Shown: positions 1-7,051 of the stretch, piece after piece
Position numbering within the stretch: the first letter of the stretch is position 1
How the letters are laid out: every line of letters begins with the position of its first letter
DNA from: Thermoflexales bacterium
GTDB taxonomy: Bacteria; Chloroflexota; Anaerolineae; B4-G1; SLSP01
Length of the DNA: 9,174 nucleotides
Direction: 5' to 3'
Assembly (NCBI GenBank): GCA_015486785.1
Contig: WFQZ01000228.1
Span: forward strand, 1-9,174
Position numbers and translations under genes: made by a program
The notes under the pieces: model-generated
Database searches by the model: none
What the model was told of the DNA's origin: nothing
What the model saw: the letters and a program-made list of their open reading frames with translations, nothing else

Positions 1-117
1 GTACAGCATAAAGCGATACACCGCATCCACGTACCACTCGTAAAGTTGACCCAAGGCATCTTTATCACCTTGCTTCGCCCGTTGGAGGATCGTCTGTTCT
101 TCTGGCGGAGGTTTCAT
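1..117 (-). CDS. ECF-type RNA polymerase sigma factor, N-terminal fragment
   Basis: This minus-strand gene begins with ATG at 117-115 and is open to the left edge, giving 39 codons. After a short charged leader (MKPPPEEQ) comes a stretch containing QRAKQGDKDALGQLYEWY, then VDAVYRFMLY. That pattern (an R-A-x-x-G-D-x-x-A-hydrophobic helix, then Y-x-x-Y-x-x-x-V-Y-R-F) is typical of sigma-70 region 2.1 in ECF sigma factors, which bind core RNA polymerase and direct it to alternative promoters. The start is supported by a GAGGAG purine run just upstream (126-121). Regions 2.4 and 4 and any anti-sigma partner lie outside the window, so the ECF subgroup cannot be assigned. It is divergently transcribed from the multi-kinase gene. 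The sigma call is fairly secure despite the short fragment; a close relative in the sigma-70 family is the only real alternative. Confidence 0.8.
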   Translation of the reverse strand, partial: MKPPPEEQTILQRAKQGDKDALGQLYEWYVDAVYRFMLY

Positions 118-149
118 GTGCTCCTCTGATTCGTTAGCTATCCTCCACA

Positions 150-177
150 ATTATATATCGTCGGAGCTACGTGCCCA
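150..177 (-). promoter_or_regulatory. Candidate promoter of the sigma factor gene
   Basis: Read on the minus strand, TGGGCA (177-172; four of six matches to TTGACA) is followed by a 16-bp spacer and a perfect TATAAT (155-150). Transcription would start near 143, giving a leader of roughly 25 nucleotides before the ATG at 117, with the GAGGAG binding site inside it. The -10 box is strong and the -35 box weak. This is a pattern match only. Confidence 0.4.
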
Positions 178-201
178 GGTACGCGCGTCCGTCAGATGAT
201 C

Positions 202-224
202 CGCCGGTTGTCCCGTCGCCGGTT
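202..224. repeat. 8-bp direct repeat in the divergent intergenic region
   Basis: CGCCGGTT occurs twice, at 202-209 and 217-224, with starts 15 bp apart. The pair lies between the two divergent promoters, where a regulator could bind. The repeat is short and the spacing is not an exact number of helical turns, so it may be chance. Apart from this and the two promoter candidates, I see no gene or RNA in 118-367. Confidence 0.25.
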
Positions 225-302
225 TCGCAAGGAGGTTTCAACAATCCTATGCCCAAGGCTCTTCAATCTGCTTGAGCGAAAATCATGGTCACATAACTAT
301 CC

Positions 303-330
303 GTGACTGGTTGAAAAAGTGTTATATAAT
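303..330 (+). promoter_or_regulatory. Candidate promoter of the multi-kinase–rhomboid unit
   Basis: GTGACT (303-308; four of six matches to TTGACA, including the TGAC core) is followed by a 16-bp spacer and a perfect TATAAT (325-330). A TG dinucleotide at 320-321 could act as an extended -10 if TATATA at 323-328 is used instead. Transcription would begin near 337, about 30 nucleotides before the ATG at 368. An alternative pair, TTGAAA (311-316) and TGTAGT (334-339) with a 17-bp spacer, has a weaker -10. AAGTGT flanks the -10 on both sides (317-322 and 331-336). No experimental support is available. Confidence 0.45.
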
Positions 331-367
331 AAGTGTAGTGTTCAAGTTCTGTTAGAGAAGGTAACCT

Positions 368-3300
368 ATGCCAACTTTAATTAACCAGCGTTACCGAGTG
401 CTCCAAGAACTAAATGCCGGGGGGACCAGCACCGTGTATTTAGTGGAAGACCTGTTGTATCACCAGCAGATCGCGCTGAAGTTCCTACCGGAGAAACACT
501 CTCAAGAAACCCTCGCCCAATTCAAGGAAGAGTTCACCGCTCTGGAACAGCTTCAGCACCGCAATCTCGTTAGGGTGTACGAATTCGGCAGCTCCACAGA
601 GCCGCAGGGGCATTACTTCACCATGGAGTACATCCCCGGCGATGATTGGAGTACCTTAGGCGCACAGCAAAGGGCGGAAAAAGGACAGCCGGATTTAGGA
701 AGCACCACTTCTGTGCTCATCCAACTGTGTAACGCCTTGCAGTACATCCACGAGCGCGGATTTTTGCACCTTGATCTCAAACCCAGCAACATCCGCATCT
801 CGCCTAACGGCAAAGTCAAGCTGGTGGACTTCGGGTTGGTACGGCAGCTCACGGCACATTCTGATGAAAGTACCTTGCGCGGCACGCCGGCTTACCTCGC
901 GCCGGAGGTGTTACGCGGAGAGCCGGTCACCCCCAGCGCGGATTTATACGCTTTGGGCGTCTCGCTGTATGAAGTGATCAGCGGGGAATTGCCGGATCGC
1001 GATCACTTGAATCTAACCACCATCCCTTTGGAACTGCGGATGCTCACCGGAAAACTGTTAGCTCCAACCGTTGAAGCACGGTACACATCCGCCAAAGAGG
1101 TGCTTCAAGACCTGCGGATCATAGGGCCGCCCCACGCCACGATCTCTGCACACCCCCCGCTACAAAACGGGGCTTTTGTATGCCGCACATTTGAGTTGGC
1201 TTACCTCCAAGGCATCCTAAAACGCGCCCAGCAGGGCCAAGGGCGAACTGTTTTCCTCGCCGGTGAGGCGGGGGTAGGTAAAACGCGCCTGGCGCAGGAA
1301 CTTAAAGCCTATGCCGCCACTCAGCCCTTCCTTGTAGCCGAAGGTGTTTGCCGCGAGGAGATCACCGTTCCTTACTACGCCTGGCTATCCATTTTCAGGA
1401 AACTGATCGCCTACTACAAAGAGAACCATCCACACAAACTACGCGATTATGGAGCGGTGCTAACCCGCTTGATGCCGGAGCTGAGCGATGATTTCGCCGG
1501 GATTCAACCCTCCCCAGACGTGACGAATAAAAAGTCCATTCTGCTGACTTCGGCGGTCAATTTCCTGCTGGAAAGCGAGACGCCCCTGCTGCTCATCCTG
1601 GAAAATCTACATCACGCCGACGATGAAACTATAGAACTATTGCACACTCTATGCACTCGTGCGCCGGAGGGACAGATCGCCATCCTGGGACTCTATCGGG
1701 ATGCAGAACTCACCATCACGCATCCACTCTCGCCACTGGCGCAGGCGGCGCACCTGATTCGTCGCCGTAAATCACAATCCACGCCGGTATTGGATAACAC
1801 GCCTTGTAATCTGCTGGTGCTGGAGCCGCTAAACGAATCTTGCACCACGGCCCTGGTACAAACGATGCTGGGAGAAGTACCGGAAGAATCCCCCAAACTG
1901 CCACCGGACCTGCTCCCTTGGCTGCTCAAGGAAACCGGGGGAAATCCCTTCTTCATTGAAAGTCTGATCCACAGCCTGGCAGATGAATCGTATCTGTGGA
2001 ACGATGGCTACACCTGGCACCTTGATACGAGCGGATTTGCAAACACCACGCCGGATATCCAGGCGATCACCCAGAAACAGCTAAGCCGCCTAGGCCCTCG
2101 GCAACTTGATCTGCTGCAATGGGCCGCGGTAGCCGGGCTATGGCTGGATATAACTTTGTTGGCACGAGTGCTGGGCCTGTCGCCCACTAAGTTGCAATCC
2201 CGGCTCGTTGAAAGCGTGCGCCATCATATCCTGGGGATGGTCTCCCGACCGGAGCAGCCACTGTACCGTTTCCGCAATGAGCAGATACGCCAGGCTATCT
2301 ACCACACGCTGGAGGAGAGCGAGCGGCAGCAACGCCACGAACTCATCGCCCAGACGCTCTTAGCGCACTTCCCGGCGGAGGAGATCGCGGAGCTGCTGGC
2401 CTGGCATTTCGACAATGCCGGGAACGATGAACAAGCGATGCTCTACAACGAATTGGCCGGTCAAAAAGCACTTCATGCATACGCCGGAGCGTCTGCCGTA
2501 CAGTATTTTTCCCGCGCCCTGGAAATTGCCCGTCGCCCGCAAATGGAAGCCACGCCGCAACAACTTTACACGTTGCTATCCAGGCGCGTCCAAGCCCAGG
2601 GAATACAGGGGAAGTACCAAGATCAGGAGGCAGACCTGGCAGAAATGGCGCAACTCGCCGAGACTATGACAGACCCAATCCCTCAAGTGATGACAATGCT
2701 TCAGCAAGCAGCCGTGGGGGCAAGGATGGGCCGCTACACCCAGGCCAAAGAGCTGGCCACGCAGGCCATCGCCCAGGCACGGCGGATTCAAGCCCGACAC
2801 TTAGAAGCGCAGGGATTGGACACGCTGGGGGATATTTACCTTTCGCTCAGCTCATTGGAACAAGCGGAACAAAGTTACAAGGAAGCCCTGCGCATCTATC
2901 GGGAGCTACGGGATCGCGCCGGAGAAGCGCACAGCCTTTGGGGGATTGCCTCTGTGGTGCGGCTGCAAGGAAAGGCGGAGCTTGCACAGCAGAGCCTCAA
3001 CTCCGCCCTGACCATCTACCGCGAGTTAGGGGATCGCCCCGGCGAAGCGGACGTCTTGAACGCGCTGGCCATCCAATCACCGGACCTGGCTCTACAACGC
3101 ACTTACTACGAACAATCCTTAGCCATCGCCAAGTCACTCAACGACCTGGATCGCCAAGCACGGACTTATAACAACCTGGCCCTTACCTACTGGTCGCTGG
3201 GATTGTACAACCGCGCTTACGAATACGCGAACCAGGCTCTCGGCCTCATTTCAGGGGAAAATCGCAAAACACGCCGCGCCGCGTTTAATGAGACCCTGGG

Positions 3301-6300
3301 GCGCATCCACCTGGCAACCGGGAAGCATCAACAGGCCCGCGAGGCTTTTGACTTGGGGAAACGCATCTCCGCCGAATTGGGGGATCGCACCACCGAAAGC
3401 CTCTGCTGGTACGGCCTAGGGCAAGTTTTGGCCGCCGAGGACAACCACGCCGGCGCGGTGGAGCTATTTAAGACCGCCTACGAGATTCAATACCAATCTC
3501 ACGTCACCAATTACCTCTCCGCCACACTTGCCAGCATGGGCGCATCATACTTAGCAATGGGGAACTGGGAAGAAGCCGAACGCTGCACCGGAGAAGCCCT
3601 GGCTTACCTGGTGCCCTCTGGTAGCGGAGAGGAGTTCCGGCCCCAGGATGTATGGTGGCAACGATACCGCGTGCTCCAGGAATCGCCCACCGGCGCAGCC
3701 GCTTCCTGGGATGCCTTGCAGCAGGCCTACAAAGTGATGATGGAAGGGGCACGCACGCTGAGCGACGAGGGATTGCGCCGCAACTACCTCAACAAGGTCA
3801 CCGTCAACCGAGAGATCATCATCGCCTGGACACGTTACACCGCGATGCTGCGCCGCTCGCAGATGGCCAGCGACATCTATCCCAGCATAGCGCGAGAGTT
3901 AGACCCGCGCACCGAAGCAAAGCGCATCAAAACACAATTGCAACGCATCCTGGATATTAGCTCCCGCATGAACGAAATTCACGAGGAAGCGCACCTGTTC
4001 ACCTTCATTATGGAACAAGTCATTGAGCTTAGCGGAGCTGAATATGGTTTCCTGGCCACCTTTAACACAAACGGGCGACTCGATTACCGCATCGCGCGGG
4101 GGGTCACGCTAACGGAACTGGCACAAGGCACGCCGCTCATCAACAGCACGATCCTTGATAGCGTCATCCAGTCCCGCACCCCGCTCCTGTTCCAGGAAAC
4201 CCCTATGGACGAGGATACCACCGATGCCCCCCTCAACTCGCGGTCGGTTCTCTGCGTTCCGCTGATTTCCGGCACCGAGTTCCTCGGCCTCCTCTACGCC
4301 GGCACGCACTTCCTTAGCGGGCAATTTTCCCAAACCGATCTGGATATGATGCGCCTGTTTGCCAATCAAGCCGCCACCGCGATTGAAAATGCCAAGCTCT
4401 ACGAGAGAATGAGCCAGGCCAACGAACAACTAGAAGCCTGGGCACGCATTCTGGAAGAGCGCGTCGCCGAACGCACCGCCGAACTTGAAGCCCTGAACAA
4501 GGCCCTCACCCGTCGTGCCGTACAATTGGAAACCAACATCCAGGTCAGCAAACAGACTGTTTCCATCCTGGACTTCAACGAGCTGTTACAACAAGCCGCC
4601 ACACTGATCCAAACGCAATTCGGCTACTATCTGGTCAGCATCTGGCTGCTCACTCCACGCGGGGATGTGTTAGAGTGGCGTGCCGGGGCCACACCTGACG
4701 GCGTGCTCACGCTGGATGCTCCCTGGCACACACCGCTCTCCAGCAGCACCGTCATCACCAGCGTGTGCCGCACCAAACAAGTGCGCTACGTAGCACGGAC
4801 ACAAACCACCAAAGACTTTCACCGGGTGGAACAGTTCCCCAACGTAGCCTCAGAATTAGCCATCCCGCTGCGAGTGGGCGAGGAAGTACTGGGCGTGCTG
4901 GATATTTCAGCGGATCGCGCCAACGCCTTCAGCGACGACGAACAAGCCGTATTCCAAAGCCTTGGCGATCAACTCGCCATCGCCATCCGCAATGCTCAGC
5001 TCTACGAGGCTGAGCAACGCCGCCGCCGCTTCGCCGAATCGCTGGAACAGGCCGGACGGGAGTTAAGCAGCAGCTTGAACCTATCAGAAGTGCCTGCCCG
5101 CATCCTGGAACACCTCAGCACGCTCGTCCCCTACGAGCGCGGCGCGGTCTTCCTCCAAGACGGCGACATGCTCAAAGTTTTAGCCGCGACGGGCTTCCCC
5201 GATGAACGAGGCAAAACCCTGGAACTCTCCATCCATCGCGGCGACGTGTACTGGGAACTTGCACACAAGCAAGCCCCCATCCTGGTAGGCGACGTCACCC
5301 GCGAACCGGGTTGGCATCAAGTCTCCTGGCTGCCCCTCAACTACTCTTGGATAGGCGTGCCGCTGATTTCGCGGGGGCGGGCCATCGGGATGATCTCGCT
5401 TACCCGGAAAGAGAAAGAGGCCTTCAGCGAAGAGGAAGTCTTGTGGGTACAAGCCTTTGCAGCTCAAGCGGGCGTGGCCCTAGAAAATGCCCGCTTATAC
5501 GCCCAATTGCACCAACTCAGCGAGGAACTAGAACAGCGCGTTAGAGAGCGCACCCAGGAACTCAACCGCGCTTACCACAACCTGGAGCGGCTTGATAAAA
5601 CCAAAAACGACTTCATCAACATCGCCGCGCACGAATTGCGCACCCCGCTCACAGTAGTGATGGGCTACACTCAGATGCTCCGGCGGCGATTAAAACCCTA
5701 CGCCGAACTGCAACCGCTGGAACACGCACTTAGCGGCATACTCAGCGGCTCCAACCGCCTGAAGGAAATCATCAACAGCATGCTTGACATCGCCAAAATC
5801 GACAGCGGCGCACTCCAAATGTACCGCGAACCGGTCAGCATCGCCGAGCTATCCCGCCGCATCTACTTTGAGTTCTCGTCTGCGCTGCAAGAGCGGCACC
5901 TCACCCTAACGTTCGAGAACCTGGAATCATTACCCTGGATTATGGCCGATCCCGATCTGATTCACAAAGTCTTCTACCACCTGACCATCAATGCGATCAA
6001 ATACACCCCCGATAACGGCACCATCATCATTCGCGGCCAAGTTGAAACAAATGAGAACGACCCGCCCAGCGTGTTGCTCACCTTCAGCGACACCGGCATC
6101 GGGATTGATCCCCAAGACCAAGACTTGATCTTTGAGCGATTTTACCAAACCGGCGACATCGCTTTCCATTCATCCGGGCGCACGAAATTCAAAGGCGCGG
6201 GGCCGGGTCTGGGATTAGCCATCGTGCGCGGGATCGTCCTGGCGCACGGCGGGGATATCTGGGTGCAAAGCGAAGGTCACGACGAAGAAAAATGCCCCGG

Positions 6301-6334
6301 CGCAACCTTCTACGTGCGCCTACCGATCAAATAG
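368..6334 (+). CDS. Giant hybrid Ser/Thr kinase–ATPase–TPR–GAF–histidine kinase
   Basis: A 1988-residue cytosolic multi-sensor kinase; I see no signal peptide or membrane helix. Domain order: (1) Hanks-type Ser/Thr kinase, about 9-250, with Lys38 in IALK, catalytic loop HLDLKPSN (134-141), DFG 154-156 and APE 178-180. (2) STAND/AAA-type ATPase, about 268-560, with Walker A GEAGVGKT (299-306), Walker B-like LILENLHHAD (409-418) and the family motif GGNPFF (524-529), then a helical/winged-helix part to about 680. (3) TPR repeats, about 690-1080. (4) GAF domains at about 1206-1342, 1404-1545 and 1572-1712, with coiled coils after the first and third. (5) Histidine kinase: H-box His1755 in HELRTP, N-box Asn1875, G1 DTGIG (1908-1912), F-box and G2 GPGLGL (1945-1950). 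All active-site motifs of the histidine kinase are present. The start is supported by AGAGAAGG about 6 nt upstream and by the usual kinase opening (LINQRYRVLQEL). Cyanobacterial HstK-type proteins join the same two kinase types. No receiver domain is fused and no response regulator gene lies in the window, so the output is unknown. Confidence 0.95.
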   Translation: MPTLINQRYRVLQELNAGGTSTVYLVEDLLYHQQIALKFLPEKHSQETLAQFKEEFTALEQLQHRNLVRVYEFGSSTEPQGHYFTMEYIPGDDWSTLGAQQRAEKGQPDLGSTTSVLIQLCNALQYIHERGFLHLDLKPSNIRISPNGKVKLVDFGLVRQLTAHSDESTLRGTPAYLAPEVLRGEPVTPSADLYALGVSLYEVISGELPDRDHLNLTTIPLELRMLTGKLLAPTVEARYTSAKEVLQDLRIIGPPHATISAHPPLQNGAFVCRTFELAYLQGILKRAQQGQGRTVFLAGEAGVGKTRLAQELKAYAATQPFLVAEGVCREEITVPYYAWLSIFRKLIAYYKENHPHKLRDYGAVLTRLMPELSDDFAGIQPSPDVTNKKSILLTSAVNFLLESETPLLLILENLHHADDETIELLHTLCTRAPEGQIAILGLYRDAELTITHPLSPLAQAAHLIRRRKSQSTPVLDNTPCNLLVLEPLNESCTTALVQTMLGEVPEESPKLPPDLLPWLLKETGGNPFFIESLIHSLADESYLWNDGYTWHLDTSGFANTTPDIQAITQKQLSRLGPRQLDLLQWAAVAGLWLDITLLARVLGLSPTKLQSRLVESVRHHILGMVSRPEQPLYRFRNEQIRQAIYHTLEESERQQRHELIAQTLLAHFPAEEIAELLAWHFDNAGNDEQAMLYNELAGQKALHAYAGASAVQYFSRALEIARRPQMEATPQQLYTLLSRRVQAQGIQGKYQDQEADLAEMAQLAETMTDPIPQVMTMLQQAAVGARMGRYTQAKELATQAIAQARRIQARHLEAQGLDTLGDIYLSLSSLEQAEQSYKEALRIYRELRDRAGEAHSLWGIASVVRLQGKAELAQQSLNSALTIYRELGDRPGEADVLNALAIQSPDLALQRTYYEQSLAIAKSLNDLDRQARTYNNLALTYWSLGLYNRAYEYANQALGLISGENRKTRRAAFNETLGRIHLATGKHQQAREAFDLGKRISAELGDRTTESLCWYGLGQVLAAEDNHAGAVELFKTAYEIQYQSHVTNYLSATLASMGASYLAMGNWEEAERCTGEALAYLVPSGSGEEFRPQDVWWQRYRVLQESPTGAAASWDALQQAYKVMMEGARTLSDEGLRRNYLNKVTVNREIIIAWTRYTAMLRRSQMASDIYPSIARELDPRTEAKRIKTQLQRILDISSRMNEIHEEAHLFTFIMEQVIELSGAEYGFLATFNTNGRLDYRIARGVTLTELAQGTPLINSTILDSVIQSRTPLLFQETPMDEDTTDAPLNSRSVLCVPLISGTEFLGLLYAGTHFLSGQFSQTDLDMMRLFANQAATAIENAKLYERMSQANEQLEAWARILEERVAERTAELEALNKALTRRAVQLETNIQVSKQTVSILDFNELLQQAATLIQTQFGYYLVSIWLLTPRGDVLEWRAGATPDGVLTLDAPWHTPLSSSTVITSVCRTKQVRYVARTQTTKDFHRVEQFPNVASELAIPLRVGEEVLGVLDISADRANAFSDDEQAVFQSLGDQLAIAIRNAQLYEAEQRRRRFAESLEQAGRELSSSLNLSEVPARILEHLSTLVPYERGAVFLQDGDMLKVLAATGFPDERGKTLELSIHRGDVYWELAHKQAPILVGDVTREPGWHQVSWLPLNYSWIGVPLISRGRAIGMISLTRKEKEAFSEEEVLWVQAFAAQAGVALENARLYAQLHQLSEELEQRVRERTQELNRAYHNLERLDKTKNDFINIAAHELRTPLTVVMGYTQMLRRRLKPYAELQPLEHALSGILSGSNRLKEIINSMLDIAKIDSGALQMYREPVSIAELSRRIYFEFSSALQERHLTLTFENLESLPWIMADPDLIHKVFYHLTINAIKYTPDNGTIIIRGQVETNENDPPSVLLTFSDTGIGIDPQDQDLIFERFYQTGDIAFHSSGRTKFKGAGPGLGLAIVRGIVLAHGGDIWVQSEGHDEEKCPGATFYVRLPIK

Positions 6335-6337
6335 GAG
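6333..6337 (+). promoter_or_regulatory. Ribosome binding site overlapping the kinase stop codon
   Basis: AGGAG at 6333-6337 shares its first two bases with the TAG stop (6332-6334) of the multi-kinase gene and lies 6 nt before the rhomboid ATG at 6344. Ribosomes finishing the kinase would uncover or occupy this site. The arrangement supports co-transcription and probably translational coupling, and it fixes the rhomboid start. Confidence 0.75.
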
Positions 6338-6343
6338 CGAGCT

Positions 6344-7051
6344 ATGATCCCTTTACGCGATGATATTCCAACCCGACGTTTCCCGGTCGTAACCGTCAGC
6401 CTCATTGCCGTCAATACGCTGGTATTTCTCTTCGAAGCCCTGCTGGGCAGTGAAGCCAACCAGCTCATTGACGCCCTGGGGATTGTGCCGCACCGCTTCA
6501 TCACCGCGCCCTACCAACCGCTTGTCTGGCTCACCCTGATCACCGCGATGTACCTGCACGGGGGCTGGATGCACCTGATCGGCAACATGCTCTACCTGTG
6601 GATTTTCGGCAACAACGTGGAAGACAACATGGGGCGCGGGCGATTCTTCATCTTCTACACCCTCAGCGGGCTGATCTCCGGCCTGGCAGAAATCGCCGCC
6701 TCGCCCAACTCGATGATCCCCGGCATCGGCGCGAGCGGCGCGATTGCCGGCGTACTGGGTGCGTACCTGCTGCTTTACCCGCACGCGAAAGTCCGCACCC
6801 TCGTCCCGCTGCCCTACATCTACACCACCGTAGACCTGCCGGCCTCCCTGGTGCTGGGAAGCTGGTTCGTCATGCAACTCTTCAACGGCGTCGTCGCCCT
6901 GAGCGTCGTCGTGCAGACCGGCGGCATCGCCTGGTGGGCACACATCGGCGGCTTCGTGGCCGGGATGCTGCTCCTGCCCCTCTTCCGCCGCCGCGAACCG
7001 CCCGCCGGCTATTCCCCGTATGGCGGCCTGTACGACAACTGGCGTTACTGA
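6344..7051 (+). CDS. Rhomboid family intramembrane serine protease
   Basis: A 235-residue polytopic membrane protein that cleaves transmembrane substrates within the lipid bilayer using a Ser-His dyad. The catalytic serine is Ser131 in GASG (129-132) and the catalytic histidine is His200 in AHIGGFVAG on the last helix. The oxyanion-site pattern HGGWMHLIGNM (72-82) supplies His77 and Asn81, matching the HxxxN arrangement of GlpG. Hydrophobic segments near 13-33, 60-88, 100-118, 128-145, 167-190 and 196-214 give the basic six-helix bacterial fold. Both ends appear cytosolic; the C-terminus is a short basic, Tyr- and Gly-rich tail. The opening MIPLRDDIPTRRFP is common in this family. It follows the multi-kinase by 9 bp and should be in the same transcript. 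Its substrate cannot be inferred. It has no extra N-terminal zinc-binding or cytosolic domain. Confidence 0.95.
   Translation: MIPLRDDIPTRRFPVVTVSLIAVNTLVFLFEALLGSEANQLIDALGIVPHRFITAPYQPLVWLTLITAMYLHGGWMHLIGNMLYLWIFGNNVEDNMGRGRFFIFYTLSGLISGLAEIAASPNSMIPGIGASGAIAGVLGAYLLLYPHAKVRTLVPLPYIYTTVDLPASLVLGSWFVMQLFNGVVALSVVVQTGGIAWWAHIGGFVAGMLLLPLFRRREPPAGYSPYGGLYDNWRY

Noticed and set aside
181..188. ACGCGCGT 8-bp palindrome in the intergenic region, possible operator
   Set aside because: The palindrome is short, built of CG steps, and has no flanking symmetry, so it is expected by chance in GC-rich DNA.
249..275. Mini-ORF MPKALQSA with an upstream AAGGAGG (229-235), possible leader peptide
   Set aside because: The spacing of 13 nt is too long for good initiation, and the region lies upstream of the predicted plus-strand transcription start, so it is probably not transcribed as a leader.
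311..330. TTGAAA (311-316) as the -35 partner of TATAAT (325-330)
   Set aside because: The spacer would be only 8 bp; GTGACT at 303-308 gives a workable 16 bp.
6353..6943. 196-codon open frame on the minus strand opposite the rhomboid gene
   Set aside because: It encodes low-complexity Asp/Gly/Val/Gln-rich protein with no motif, and the opposite strand has an intact rhomboid with all catalytic residues.
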